Positions 26,379-35,671 of a stretch of 54,307 bases of DNA are shown here, in pieces. How positions within the stretch are numbered: the first letter of the stretch is position 1; each line of letters starts with the position of its first letter. Origin of the DNA: Gorillibacterium massiliense. Its GTDB lineage: Bacteria > Bacillota > Bacilli > Paenibacillales > NBRC-103111. The stretch spans positions 1 to 54,307 of the forward strand of contig NZ_CBQR020000072.1 of the NCBI RefSeq assembly GCF_000455485.1. The letters are read 5' to 3'. Both the position numbers and the translations under genes were made by a program. Under the pieces are notes generated by a model that was not told where the DNA came from, made no database searches, and was given only the letters and a program-made list of their open reading frames with translations.

Positions 26379-27085
26379 GCATTGATTTTCCCTATATCGG
26401 GACCGCGCTTTGGAAGCTGTTGCCCGCCCTTCCGACTACTCTGTACATCACGTTCGTATCGGTTGCTTGCGGGCTTATCATTGGCACTATCGTTGCTTTT
26501 GCCCGGATCTATAAGGTTCCGGTGTTGAGTCAACTCGGTACCGCCTACGTCACCATCGTCCGCGGAACGCCGATGCTGACCCATCTGCTTTTGATCTACT
26601 TCGGCTTATCCATGATTCTCGACAGCTTGTCTGTCAAATACGGCTGGTCCTTTAATTCGGTATCCATTCCGATGATCGGCTTTGCCTATATTTCCTTCTC
26701 CATCACGGCCGGAGCCTATCTGGCGGAGGTAGTCCGGTCCGGGCTGTTGGCGGTGGATAAGGGACAACTGGAAGCGGCCCATGCCGTCGGCATGACGACG
26801 TTCCAAGGGCTGCGGCGCATCGTGTTTCCTCAAGCTTTTGCGGCTGCGCTGCCCAATCTGTCCAATTCGCTGATCGGGATGCTTCACGGCTCTACCCTCG
26901 CTTTTACCGTATCGGTGGTGGATATCAACGCCAAAGCCCAGATCATCGCCACGACCAACTGGAAGTTCTCCGAGGCATATCTGGCGGCGGCGCTCCTGTT
27001 CTGGGGGCTAACCATTCTGATTGAGAGAGGCGCGTCCTTTTTGGAAAAACGCATCAACGTCTACAACCGCGGAGGTGTGGCATGA
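26375..27085 (+). CDS. Amino acid ABC transporter permease, TcyM-like
   Basis: The 236-residue partner permease has the same architecture: [17 protein letters not shown], then EAA loop [24 protein letters not shown]. It overlaps the neighbouring genes by 4 bases on each side, so transporter subunits are made in a coupled way. Confidence 0.9.
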   Translation: MSIDFPYIGTALWKLLPALPTTLYITFVSVACGLIIGTIVAFARIYKVPVLSQLGTAYVTIVRGTPMLTHLLLIYFGLSMILDSLSVKYGWSFNSVSIPMIGFAYISFSITAGAYLAEVVRSGLLAVDKGQLEAAHAVGMTTFQGLRRIVFPQAFAAALPNLSNSLIGMLHGSTLAFTVSVVDINAKAQIIATTNWKFSEAYLAAALLFWGLTILIERGASFLEKRINVYNRGGVA

Positions 27086-27834
27086 TCAAGCTGACGGGAA
27101 TCCAAAAGTCTTTCGGTCGCCATGAGGTCTTGAAGGGCATCGATTTGACGGTGCAAAAGGGCGAAGTCGTCGCCATCTTAGGGCCCAGCGGGTCGGGGAA
27201 AACGACGCTGCTCCGGTGCATCAACTATCTGGAACGGCCGAATGATGGGGAGATCGCCATTGGAGATTTCAGCATCAGTTGCAAGAAGCCGCAGAAGAAA
27301 GACATTCATACTTTGCGGGGGAAATCCGCAATGGTTTTCCAGCAGTATAACCTGTTCCGCCATAAGACGGCGCTAGAGAACGTGATGGAAGGGCTTGTGA
27401 TTGTGAAAAAGCTGCCGAAGGAGGAAGCGCGGCAACGAAGTGTTGAGTTGTTGGAAAAGGTTGGGCTTGGAGGCAAGCAGGATGCCTATCCGAGCCAGCT
27501 GTCCGGCGGCCAGCAGCAGCGCGTCGGCATTGCCCGAGCGTTGGCGTTGAATCCCGAAGTCATTTTATTCGACGAACCGACCTCCGCCCTTGATCCGGAA
27601 TTGGTTGGTGAGGTGCTGGCGGTCATCCGCAAAATCGCCAAGGAAGGCATCACGATGATCATCGTGACTCATGAAATGGGTTTTGCCCAGGACGTGGCCA
27701 ACCACGTGGTGTTCATGGACGGAGGCGTCATCGTGGAGGAAGGGACGCCCCGAGAGCTGTTCCAGTCGCCGAAGGAAGAGCGGACCAAACAGTTCCTGGC
27801 GAGATTTACGCCGGAGTTCACGTATTCCATTTAA
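27082..27834 (+). CDS. Amino acid ABC transporter ATP-binding protein, TcyN-like
   Basis: The 250-residue ATPase has Walker [14 protein letters not shown] near residues 34-46, signature [15 protein letters not shown], Walker [14 protein letters not shown], and H-loop [10 protein letters not shown]. It powers the TcyLM-type permease pair encoded just upstream. The gene is complete at its usual length. Confidence 0.92.
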   Translation: MIKLTGIQKSFGRHEVLKGIDLTVQKGEVVAILGPSGSGKTTLLRCINYLERPNDGEIAIGDFSISCKKPQKKDIHTLRGKSAMVFQQYNLFRHKTALENVMEGLVIVKKLPKEEARQRSVELLEKVGLGGKQDAYPSQLSGGQQQRVGIARALALNPEVILFDEPTSALDPELVGEVLAVIRKIAKEGITMIIVTHEMGFAQDVANHVVFMDGGVIVEEGTPRELFQSPKEERTKQFLARFTPEFTYSI

Positions 27835-27852
27835 ACGAACGGAGTGGTAGGG

Positions 27853-28863
27853 ATGACCTTGAAATTCGGCATATTGGACCAAAGCATCATATTCCCCGGC
27901 CAGACGCCGGAGCAGGCGCTGGCTAATACCGTCAAGCTCGCCCAATTGGCGGAATCCCTCGGCTTCGAACGGTTCTGGGTATCGGAGCACCACGATTCTC
28001 CCGGGTTGGCCGGCACGTCGCCGGAGGTGCTCATTTCCCATCTTCTCGCCCGAACGGAAAAAATCCGCATCGGCTCAGGGGGTGTCATGCTCCAGCACTA
28101 CAGTCCCTATAAGGTGGCGGAAAATTTCAACGTGCTGGCCGCCTTGGCGCCGGGGCGGGTGGATTTGGGCATCGGCCGTGCGCCGGGGGGACTGCCCCGC
28201 TCAACGAAGGCGCTGCAGCGGGGAGTGACGGAGCCGGAGTCCTTGGAGGAAAAGCTGACCGAGTTGGAGCAGCTGCGGTTCGGTCCTCTTGGGGAAGACC
28301 ATCCCTTGGCGGGCCTTACGGCCGACCCGCTTCCGGCCCAGCCAGCGGAAATTTATCTGCTTGGCACCAGCGTATCCAGCGCCCGTCTCGCCGCCGAACG
28401 GGGATATCCCTACGCCTTTGCGCTCTTCCTTAATAACGATCCGGAGACGGCGAAGCAAGCCTTCGACCTGTACCGGGAGCGGTTCAACCGGGAAAAGGGC
28501 GGGGAACCCCGCACTCTTCTGGCCCTATCCGTCATCGTCTCGGACACGGAGGAGGAGGCGGCGGAGCTTGCCGGGGAATTTAAAACCGTGCGGGTCACCT
28601 TCGCCAGCGGGAAAACGGTAAACGTTCGCTCTCTTGAAGATGCGGAGAAGTTCGCCATTCAGACGGGGGAAAGCTACACCGCCGAGGTTCACGACGCGGA
28701 CATCACACGGGGCACAAAAGAGACAGTTCGAAAACGCTTATTGGAGCTGCGGGATGCTTTTGACGCGGATGAACTGATCATTACCACGATCGTTCCTGAT
28801 TTTGCAAAACGGGTGCGCAATTTGGAACTGTTGAAAGAAGCTTTCGCGGAGCAGCCGGTATAG
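27853..28863 (+). CDS. LLM-class flavin-dependent oxidoreductase, YtmO-like
   Basis: This 336-residue luciferase-like monooxygenase uses reduced flavin. The start LKFGILDQSIIFPGQTPEQ, the block FERFWVSEHHDSPGLAGTSPEVLISHL and RVDLGIGRAPGGLPRSTKAL are those of the YtmO/MsuD-like LLM subgroup. By position right after the ABC genes it corresponds to YtmO, where such enzymes oxidise sulfur-alkylated N-acetylcysteines. The ATG at 27853 has GGAG 8 bases upstream; an in-frame GTG at 27844 overlaps that site. Confidence 0.88.
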   Translation: MTLKFGILDQSIIFPGQTPEQALANTVKLAQLAESLGFERFWVSEHHDSPGLAGTSPEVLISHLLARTEKIRIGSGGVMLQHYSPYKVAENFNVLAALAPGRVDLGIGRAPGGLPRSTKALQRGVTEPESLEEKLTELEQLRFGPLGEDHPLAGLTADPLPAQPAEIYLLGTSVSSARLAAERGYPYAFALFLNNDPETAKQAFDLYRERFNREKGGEPRTLLALSVIVSDTEEEAAELAGEFKTVRVTFASGKTVNVRSLEDAEKFAIQTGESYTAEVHDADITRGTKETVRKRLLELRDAFDADELIITTIVPDFAKRVRNLELLKEAFAEQPV

Positions 28864-28905
28864 GCGGACGGCACGGGAGCGGATAGCTGGAGGGAGTATA
28901 GGAAT

Positions 28906-30138
28906 ATGGGTATTTGGACTGTGGAAAAACTGGAAACCAAACTGATTGGCTACCGTCGTCATCTCCACGCTCACCCCGAGCTCTCGGGGGAAGAGCATGA
29001 GACGACGAAGACGATTCGGAAATGGCTGCGGGATGATGGGATACGCCTCGCAGATTATCCGTTGAAAACCGGAGTCGTCGCTGAAATCGGGGGGTTGCGC
29101 GGCGGGCCGGTCATCGCCATCCGGGCGGACATCGACGCGCTGCCTGTTCAAGAGGAGACGGAGCTGCCATTCGCTTCCCAATCTCCGGGGATCATGCATG
29201 CGTGCGGCCACGATGTTCATACGGCGATCCTATTGGGCGCCGCCCAATTGCTGAAAGAACGGGAATCGGAGCTGGAAGGTACAGTCCGGCTGTTGTTTCA
29301 GCCTAACGAGGAGAAGGCGAAGGGAGCGGGGCAAGTCATCCAAAGCGGAGCACTGGAGGGAGTGAGCGCGGTATTCGGTTTGCACAACAAACCGGACTTG
29401 CCGGTAGGGACCATCGGCATAAAAGCCGGGCCGTTGATGGCGGCGGCGGACGGCTTCGCGATCCACGTTGAGGGTCGCGGCTCCCATGCTGCCGTACCGG
29501 AGGCGAGCATCGACGCCATCGTCGCATCGGCGCATATCATCACCGCGCTGCAGTCCGTCGTGAGCCGCAACGTCAGCTCTTTGGATAGCGCCGTCGTCAG
29601 CGTCACCAAGCTGAATAGCGGCACCGCTTGGAATGTCATCGCCGATAAAGCCGATCTCGAAGGCACCTTGCGCACCTTCCGCGAAGACGTCCGCGCCAAG
29701 GTGCGGCAGCGGTTCGAGCAGGTGGTCACCGGCGTTGGCGCCGCTCTCGGCGCATTGTCGTCAGTTCGCTGGATATCCGGTCCACCAGCCGTCGTCAACG
29801 ATCCTTTATGGGCGGAGCGTTCTATCCGCACGGCCCGGTCTCTGGGGTTGACGGTGGTGGAGCCGGCTCCCTCTCCCGCTGGGGAAGATTTCGCCTTTTA
29901 TTTGGAGAAGACGCCGGGGATCTTCTTCTTCCTGGGAACGGCGGGGCCGGAGGAGTGGCATCATCCGAAGTTTGACGCCGATGAAGCCGCTCTGCCCATT
30001 GGCGCTTCATTCTTCGCCGCACTTGCAGTCGATGCTATCGCGGCGCTAAAGGAGGAGCGAGAAGGCGGGGCAATAAGAGCCCGAAGCGCTAGAAGTGTCG
30101 GTGAGACGGTGGCGGGAGGAGGATGGGGCGATGCGTAG
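28906..30138 (+). CDS. M20 family amidohydrolase/deacetylase
   Basis: This 410-residue metal-dependent amidohydrolase is related to N-acetylcysteine deacetylases, hippurate hydrolase and YtnL/HipO. Metal and catalytic motifs are MHACGHDVHTAILLG (near residues 97-111) and FQPNEEKAKGA; the dimerisation lid domain spans about 180-290. It would remove an acyl group from the oxidised intermediate. After the usual C-terminal helix (AALAVDAIAAL) it has a basic 28-residue tail (REGGAIRARSARSVG...) that probably arose by read-through; its last codons overlap the next gene by 8 bases. Confidence 0.87.
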   Translation: MGIWTVEKLETKLIGYRRHLHAHPELSGEEHETTKTIRKWLRDDGIRLADYPLKTGVVAEIGGLRGGPVIAIRADIDALPVQEETELPFASQSPGIMHACGHDVHTAILLGAAQLLKERESELEGTVRLLFQPNEEKAKGAGQVIQSGALEGVSAVFGLHNKPDLPVGTIGIKAGPLMAAADGFAIHVEGRGSHAAVPEASIDAIVASAHIITALQSVVSRNVSSLDSAVVSVTKLNSGTAWNVIADKADLEGTLRTFREDVRAKVRQRFEQVVTGVGAALGALSSVRWISGPPAVVNDPLWAERSIRTARSLGLTVVEPAPSPAGEDFAFYLEKTPGIFFFLGTAGPEEWHHPKFDADEAALPIGASFFAALAVDAIAALKEEREGGAIRARSARSVGETVAGGGWGDA

Positions 30139-31297
30139 ATTGTATGACGTCATCGTCGTCGGCGCGGGCTCCATGGGAATGGCCGCAGGATATCAGTTGG
30201 CACGCAGGGGCGTCAAAACGCTGTTGATCGACGCCTTTGACCCGCCCCACGGCAATGGCAGCCATCACGGAGAGACCCGCTTGATCCGCCACGCCTATTC
30301 CGGCGGTCCAACCTACGTGAATTTGGCGCTCCGGGCGGACCGGCTGTGGACGGAGCTGGAGGAAGAAAGCGGCGAAGAGCTGCTGGTGCGGTCGGGGGTG
30401 CTCAATATCTCCGATCCCGCGGTCTACCGCTATGAGGAGCGGTTTCAAGACGCAGCCAATCATGGAGTAGCCGTGGAGTCGCTGAACGCCGCTGAAATGC
30501 GCAAGCGCTGGCCGGGATTGCGCCTGCCTGACAGCTATCAGGCCATGTACGAGCCGAACGCGGGTTTCCTTTACAGCGAACGGTGCATCGCGGCTTACCG
30601 CAAGCTGGCCCTGCGGGCCGGAGCGGAGCTGGTGACGAACCGTGTCGTCACGGGAATCGAGCCGGGGGACGGCATCGTCGCCGTGGCGACGAAAGAAGAG
30701 ACCTTCTTTGCCAGCCATGTTATCGTCAGTGCGGGGGCTTGGTTCGGCGCCTTTGCCTCCTTGATCGACCTGCCGATCCGCGCTGTCCGTAAAGTAGTTG
30801 GCTGGTTCGAGCCGGAAGATCGTAGCTTCGATGCCGGAGCGTTCCCCGGTTTTACCTTCGGTACTACCAGAGGTGGTTACTACGGCTTTCCCAGCATCGG
30901 CGGAGCCGGGGTAAAAATCGGCCGCCACGATGGCGGCGTTCCCTGGAAGCTCGGCGAAGACCCTGCTCCCTTCGGCCATTACCCGGAGGATGAGGCGGAT
31001 TTGCGCCAAGCTCTTAGCCTGCTAGCTCCAGCGGCTGCGGGCAACCTTTTGCGGGGTGGCGTGTGCAAGTATGAGCTGACTCCTGACGAGGATTTCATCC
31101 TCGACGTCCATCCCGAGCACCCGAACGTGCTGCTGGCCGGCGGTTTTTCCGGGCATGGCTTTAAGTTCTCCAGCGTCGTGGGGGAACTGCTTGCAAACCG
31201 GATCGAACAGGGGGAATGGGGACAGGATATCCGGCTATTTTCCACCGGGCGTTTCACTGCTGGAGATCCGATCAAGGAAGCGACCATTCAAGGATAA
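30131..31297 (+). CDS. FAD-dependent amine oxidase, sarcosine oxidase/SolA type
   Basis: The 388-residue flavoprotein has the dinucleotide-binding motif VIVVGAGSMGMAAGYQLARRG at its N-terminus. It keeps the two key residues of monomeric sarcosine oxidase and N-methyltryptophan oxidase: a Cys for covalent FAD in GGVCKYELTPDEDF (C312) and the oxygen-activating Lys in GVKIGRHDGG (K262). It should oxidise a secondary or N-methyl amino acid to an imine, releasing hydrogen peroxide. The ATG at 30131 follows GGAGGAGG and overlaps the M20 gene. It is not part of the classical ytm operon, so it marks a pathway variant. Confidence 0.87.
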   Translation: MRRLYDVIVVGAGSMGMAAGYQLARRGVKTLLIDAFDPPHGNGSHHGETRLIRHAYSGGPTYVNLALRADRLWTELEEESGEELLVRSGVLNISDPAVYRYEERFQDAANHGVAVESLNAAEMRKRWPGLRLPDSYQAMYEPNAGFLYSERCIAAYRKLALRAGAELVTNRVVTGIEPGDGIVAVATKEETFFASHVIVSAGAWFGAFASLIDLPIRAVRKVVGWFEPEDRSFDAGAFPGFTFGTTRGGYYGFPSIGGAGVKIGRHDGGVPWKLGEDPAPFGHYPEDEADLRQALSLLAPAAAGNLLRGGVCKYELTPDEDFILDVHPEHPNVLLAGGFSGHGFKFSSVVGELLANRIEQGEWGQDIRLFSTGRFTAGDPIKEATIQG

Positions 31298-31309
31298 GGA
31301 GGATTTCCG

Positions 31310-32311
31310 ATGAGCGGGAACATAGATTTGCCATCTGTTGATCTTGAGGCGTATTTGCATACCCACGAGCTGCTGCGGCAAGCGGTAGCCCCATTGACCA
31401 AAGGGCAACTGCGCTGGAAAGCGGCACCGAACAAGTGGAGCGTAACGGAAATTCTCTCCCATCTGACCGATCATCATATCGTGATCTCTTTTCGCATCCG
31501 CGAGATTTTAGCCGGTTCCGCCGCCAAGCTCCCCGGCTTCAACCAGGACGCATGGGTTGCTGGCCAGAAAGCGAACGAGGCTAATGTCGAGGACATTTTG
31601 GCGATCTTCCATCATCTGCTGCACTATAACGATCAGTTGTTCCGTCGGCTGAGGGCAGACGACTGGACCAAATCCGGCGAAAATTTCAACGGGAAAGCTG
31701 TGACTCCTGCTGCTATCGTTCAATCCTTCATCGCCCACGTTGGAACCCATCTCGGTCAGATTGAGCGGACAATTCAGGCTCAAAGAGACCAAAGGGCAAC
31801 GATCCGGCAGGCGGAGGCGGCTGACCGGGACGCCATCGAGCAGGTGCTTCTCGAAGCCTATCAGCAGTACGAAGTGGCTCTCGACGGGCAACGCTGGGTG
31901 GAATACAAGGAAAATATTTTGCAAGCTATCGATGCACCGACGGCAAAAGAACGGCTTGTAGCGGAACTGGACGGCCGAATCGTCGGCAGTGTATTCCTTT
32001 ATGACTCGTCGGCAGCGGCCTATGGAGCGCCTCAATTGGAAATTCACAATCCGATCATCCGGCTTCTCGGGGTCTCCCGCCAAGCTCGCGGACTCGGCAT
32101 CGCCACGGCATTGATCCAGGAAAGCGCCCGTCGTTCTCTGGAGTGGGGAGCAGACACGTTGCACCTGCACACGTCGGATTTGATGGAATCGGCGGTTCGG
32201 CTGTATGAACGGTTGGGCTTTGAACGGGCTTACGATAAGGAGTTCCACAACGGCCACCATTTGGTGAAAAGCTACCGGCTGCGGTTGAAGGAAGCGGCTT
32301 TGCTTTCTTAA
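31310..32311 (+). CDS. DinB domain fused to GNAT acetyltransferase
   Basis: The 333-residue protein joins two folds. Residues about 8-160 are a DinB/YfiT four-helix domain with the HELLRQ start, [17 protein letters not shown] and the late [15 protein letters not shown] helix, whose histidines can bind a metal and which in relatives serves thiol transfer. Residues about 165-325 are a GNAT domain with the acetyl-CoA loop [18 protein letters not shown] and [15 protein letters not shown]. In B. subtilis the related operon carries a lone acetyltransferase that N-acetylates the amino acid; the GNAT half could do this here. The DinB half may handle a thiol. Both roles are inferred. Confidence 0.82.
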   Translation: MSGNIDLPSVDLEAYLHTHELLRQAVAPLTKGQLRWKAAPNKWSVTEILSHLTDHHIVISFRIREILAGSAAKLPGFNQDAWVAGQKANEANVEDILAIFHHLLHYNDQLFRRLRADDWTKSGENFNGKAVTPAAIVQSFIAHVGTHLGQIERTIQAQRDQRATIRQAEAADRDAIEQVLLEAYQQYEVALDGQRWVEYKENILQAIDAPTAKERLVAELDGRIVGSVFLYDSSAAAYGAPQLEIHNPIIRLLGVSRQARGLGIATALIQESARRSLEWGADTLHLHTSDLMESAVRLYERLGFERAYDKEFHNGHHLVKSYRLRLKEAALLS

Positions 32312-32336
32312 TCAAAATTATGGGAGGGACAGGAGA

Positions 32337-33674
32337 ATGGCGAAAACGAAAAAGCTAAAGCTGGGCACGATCATTCATGGCGTCGGAGGCAACGTATCCG
32401 CATGGCGGCACCCGGAGGTCCCCGCGGATGCCAGCGTGAATCTGGAATTTTACAAGCGGCAGGCCCAAATCGCGGAATCCGGAAAATTCGATTTGGTTTT
32501 TATCGCCGACGGACTTTATATTAACGAAAAATCGATCCCCCACTTCTTGAACCGCTTCGAACCGGTCACCATCTTGTCCGCCCTTGCCGCCGTAACCCGA
32601 AACATCGGTTTGGTAGGCACGCTATCCACTTCCTACAGCGAACCGTTTACCGTATCACGCCAGTTCGCTTCTCTCGATCATATCAGTGGAGGACGCGCTG
32701 GTTGGAACGTTGTCACCTCTCCTTTGGAAGGCTCCGCAAAAAATTACGGCAAACCCGAACACCCTACCCATGACGAACGGTACCGCATCGCCGAGGAATT
32801 TTTGGAGGTGGCCCGGGGACTGTGGGATTCGTGGGAAGACGATGCGTTTGTCCGAGATAAGGAATCGGGAGTGTTTTTCGATCCTGCCAAAATGCACCGT
32901 CTAGACCATATAGGCAACTATTTCTCCGTTCAAGGGCCGCTTAACATCGCCCGTTCCGAGCAAGGCCATCCGGTGATTTTCCAGGCAGGCTCCTCCGAAA
33001 GCGGCAAACGGCTCGCCGCCAAGAGCGCAGATGCCGTGTTCACCGGCCATGAAACCATTGAGGATGCGAAGGCGTTTTACAAGGACGTCAAAGACCGGGC
33101 CGTTGCCTTTGGCCGCTCCCGGGACGACATCGCCATCTTCCCCGGAATCGGTCCGATTATCGGGGACACGGACGAGGAGGCGGAGCAGAAGTATTTGGAT
33201 TTCGCGAATCTGGTGACCATCGACAAGGCGCTGGAGTACCTCGGCCGCTTTTTCGAGCACCATGATTTTTCCCAATACCCGCTGGATGCGCCCTTTCCCG
33301 ATATCGGCGACTTGGGGAAAAACAGCTTCCGCAGCGGCACCGACAAAATCAAGAAAGACGCCCGCGAGCAAGGCTTGACCTTGCGCCAGGTGGCGATCCG
33401 TGCGGCTACGCCGCGAAGCGAGTTCATCGGAACGCCGCAGAAAATCGCCGACCTGCTTCAGCGCTGGTACGAAGAAGAGGCAGCGGACGGCTTCATCCTT
33501 CACGCGCCGACACCGGACGCCCTGCGCAATTTCGTGGAGAAGGTCGTGCCGATTTTACAGGAGCGGGGTATTTACCGAACGGAATACGAAGCGGACACTC
33601 TGCGAGGCAATTTGGGCTTGCCCATACCGGAAAACCGGTATACGGCGGCTGTGAAAATTGGCGTAAGCGGCTGA
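32337..33674 (+). CDS. NtaA/SnaA/DszA-type flavin monooxygenase, YtnJ-like
   Basis: This 445-residue two-component flavin monooxygenase belongs to the nitrilotriacetate/desulfurisation group. Typical segments are [21 protein letters not shown] at the start, [18 protein letters not shown] near residues 115-132, [17 protein letters not shown], and [16 protein letters not shown]. It corresponds by family to YtnJ and needs reduced FMN from a separate reductase, which is not encoded in this operon. It is the last gene before the terminator. Confidence 0.9.
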   Translation: MAKTKKLKLGTIIHGVGGNVSAWRHPEVPADASVNLEFYKRQAQIAESGKFDLVFIADGLYINEKSIPHFLNRFEPVTILSALAAVTRNIGLVGTLSTSYSEPFTVSRQFASLDHISGGRAGWNVVTSPLEGSAKNYGKPEHPTHDERYRIAEEFLEVARGLWDSWEDDAFVRDKESGVFFDPAKMHRLDHIGNYFSVQGPLNIARSEQGHPVIFQAGSSESGKRLAAKSADAVFTGHETIEDAKAFYKDVKDRAVAFGRSRDDIAIFPGIGPIIGDTDEEAEQKYLDFANLVTIDKALEYLGRFFEHHDFSQYPLDAPFPDIGDLGKNSFRSGTDKIKKDAREQGLTLRQVAIRAATPRSEFIGTPQKIADLLQRWYEEEAADGFILHAPTPDALRNFVEKVVPILQERGIYRTEYEADTLRGNLGLPIPENRYTAAVKIGVSG

Positions 33675-33701
33675 TTGACCGAATACACAATATAGAGATA
33701 A

Positions 33702-33747
33702 GCGGCTTCTGGCGGCGAATGCGCCTGGAAGCCGTTTTTGCTTTTTC
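33702..33747 (+). terminator. Rho-independent terminator of the nine-gene operon
   Basis: CGGCTTC and GAAGCCG pair, with an inner TGGCG/CGCC stem, followed by T-rich sequence (GTTTTTGCTTTTT). Confidence 0.75.
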
Positions 33748-33819
33748 CAGATGAAACAAAAACAAGGAGAATGGCGTCGAAAAGAAGAAGGTGTAATCTA
33801 AAACAGGAAGAATATTCAA

Positions 33820-34317
33820 ATGGGGGGTGCGAAGCAAACCATGCGTAAGGCCTTGATTCCACTACTGTCCATTTCGCTGATAATGCAGCTTATGCTTTCC
33901 GGCTGCAACGCGAAGGTTTCGCAAAGCAAAGAGTCCCAACTTGTTGCGAAAGAAGCGTCAACCGGTTCGCTGGATGAGCATTTATCGTTGACCTTAAAAG
34001 GAGCGGAGAGACAATTTACGACGCACAACGCGACGGCGGAAGAGGTGCTCGCGCAGATCCCGGATGCGAATATTTTCATGTACAAAAATACGATCTACAA
34101 CGCCGGAGTCGATTGGGTGGACGATTTAAGACTCACGTTGGGGGAACAGGAGACCGAGATTACGGCTCGGAGAGCGCTCGGAAAAGCATTTCAAGACGGA
34201 ACGGCCAACAAGCTGCCGGTGGGGACGAAGATTTTTCGCGTGAAGGAACGGAACGATGTATTAGTTGCGGATACGAAGGAAGGGTATATTCTGTTCTATC
34301 AATTGGTCGAGGGGTAG
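33820..34317 (+). CDS. Small lipoprotein of unknown function
   Basis: The 165-residue protein has a signal peptide and lipobox LSGC (Cys about residue 29). The mature part is polar, with an EEVLAQIPDANIFMYKNTIYNAGVDWV block. I do not recognise a family. The ATG at 33820 has AGGAAG 9 bases upstream; an in-frame ATG at 33841 would also leave an intact signal peptide. It is followed after 13 bases by the single-span membrane protein, so they probably form a pair. Confidence 0.65.
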   Translation: MGGAKQTMRKALIPLLSISLIMQLMLSGCNAKVSQSKESQLVAKEASTGSLDEHLSLTLKGAERQFTTHNATAEEVLAQIPDANIFMYKNTIYNAGVDWVDDLRLTLGEQETEITARRALGKAFQDGTANKLPVGTKIFRVKERNDVLVADTKEGYILFYQLVEG

Positions 34318-34330
34318 GAGTGGTTCGCGC

Positions 34331-35080
34331 ATGATAACCAACACCCAGAAGAAGTTCAAAAGAGAGATGAAAAAGCTCGCGAAGGAGCGGTCGGCGAATT
34401 CGGAACGTCAAGCCGTTTACAGTTACATGGAGGATCAATTTACCGATGGTTCTCCCGTTATCGCGAGAAGAAGAGGCTTCAAAGGGTGGTGGGTCGTTTC
34501 CTTGGTCGTTTTCGGTGCTTTAGGCACGGCCGGTTATTTTGCGGAACATGATCGCTCAGGTATTTCCCACACGAATGGTGTTTTGGCCATGATGCTAAGG
34601 GGTACCTTTCCTCGGAATTCGACTGATGAAGGGGTAAAACGCTATCTCGACCAAACGAAGGAACAGGATGCCCGGATGATGAATGTTTTAAATGACGCCC
34701 TCGCCATCTATGGGGATGCGATGTCCGGCACCGGGGAGCGTAGCGCTTCTGTCAGCCAAATTCAATCGAAACAGCAAGAAGCACGCACTCTTTTGGCTAA
34801 CGAGATTTCAACCAAAGACGTGCCGGACGGGCTGAGCGATTACCGTAGTACGCTTATGTCCAAATACAATACCGTTCTCAATGTCTTGGCATACGCAGTT
34901 CAGTCGATCCAAGATGGTGATGAAGAGAAAGACAGACAGCTCAGGGATTTGGTAGATCACTATAATGTTCTGAGCAGCCAGCAATTGGTGCAGCTTACGG
35001 GGGATTTTGACGAGATGGGAATTAAATGGAAAAAGACCGAAACGGGGATCGAATACCGGATGAACGTACGTAATCCATAG
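34331..35080 (+). CDS. Single-span membrane protein of unknown function
   Basis: The 249-residue protein has a very basic, Lys-rich cytoplasmic N-terminus, one membrane helix (WWVVSLVVFGALGTAGYFA, about residues 50-68) and a long helical extracellular part with several possible coiled-coil stretches. No known domain was recognised. I chose the ATG at 34331, 10 bases after a GGAG site; the frame extends upstream into the lipoprotein gene without a start of its own. Confidence 0.62.
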   Translation: MITNTQKKFKREMKKLAKERSANSERQAVYSYMEDQFTDGSPVIARRRGFKGWWVVSLVVFGALGTAGYFAEHDRSGISHTNGVLAMMLRGTFPRNSTDEGVKRYLDQTKEQDARMMNVLNDALAIYGDAMSGTGERSASVSQIQSKQQEARTLLANEISTKDVPDGLSDYRSTLMSKYNTVLNVLAYAVQSIQDGDEEKDRQLRDLVDHYNVLSSQQLVQLTGDFDEMGIKWKKTETGIEYRMNVRNP

Positions 35081-35117
35081 CGGGGCATTTAAATTCATAA
35101 TATTAGGGGTACGACAG

Positions 35118-35669
35118 ATGGAAATTACCGTTTTGTTATTTGAACGCGACAACCGCAGGCTCAGGGAAGAGGCGGCGGATCTTCTTGCGGAATGTTTTCC
35201 TCATGCATACGGAGATTGCGCGATGGAAGAAGTGGACATCATCTTGGCTGACGGCCGCATTGCTGTGATGGCGCTGAGCGGTGGGAATGTGGTAGGGTTG
35301 GTCGGGGCCATGCCACGGTATGGGGTTACTGCATGGGAGCTGCATCCCCTCGCGGTAAGGGCGAGCGCCCGCATGCGAGGTATTGGTACCAAGCTGCTGC
35401 AAGCCCTTGAGGCGGAATGCTCCAAACGGGGCGGCATCACTCTCTTTTTGGGGAGCGACGATGAATTCAGCCAAACGACCTTAAGCGATACGGACTTGTA
35501 TGTGGATACGTATGCAAAGATTCAAGGCATTCGGAATTTGCAGGGACATCCCTATGAATTCTATCAAAAAGCGGGGTACGCTATCGTCGGCGTCATTCCG
35601 GATGCAAACGGGTTAGGCAAACCGGACATATGGATGGCAAAACGGATCGCGAGCAGACTATCTTCGTAA
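35118..35669 (+). CDS. Aminoglycoside 6'-N-acetyltransferase-like GNAT protein
   Basis: This 183-residue acetyltransferase has the features of the Paenibacillus/Bacillus AAC(6')-type branch: TAWELHPLAVRASARMRGIGTKLLQALEAE (acetyl-CoA motif, near residues 73-102), GGITLFLGSDDEFSQTTLSDTDLY, and the conserved end GHPYEFYQKAGYAIVGVIPDANGLGKPDIWMAKR. Relatives acetylate the 6' amine of aminoglycosides; chromosomal copies may give low resistance or have another natural substrate. It stands alone, just before the AT-rich block. Confidence 0.8.
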   Translation: MEITVLLFERDNRRLREEAADLLAECFPHAYGDCAMEEVDIILADGRIAVMALSGGNVVGLVGAMPRYGVTAWELHPLAVRASARMRGIGTKLLQALEAECSKRGGITLFLGSDDEFSQTTLSDTDLYVDTYAKIQGIRNLQGHPYEFYQKAGYAIVGVIPDANGLGKPDIWMAKRIASRLSS

Positions 35670-35671
35670 AG

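Noticed and set aside
28906-30138. M20 gene and flavin oxidase gene as a frameshifted fusion
   Set aside because: The two frames overlap by 8 bases, but each has a full-length family match, its own start and a strong binding site for the second gene, so they are separate genes.
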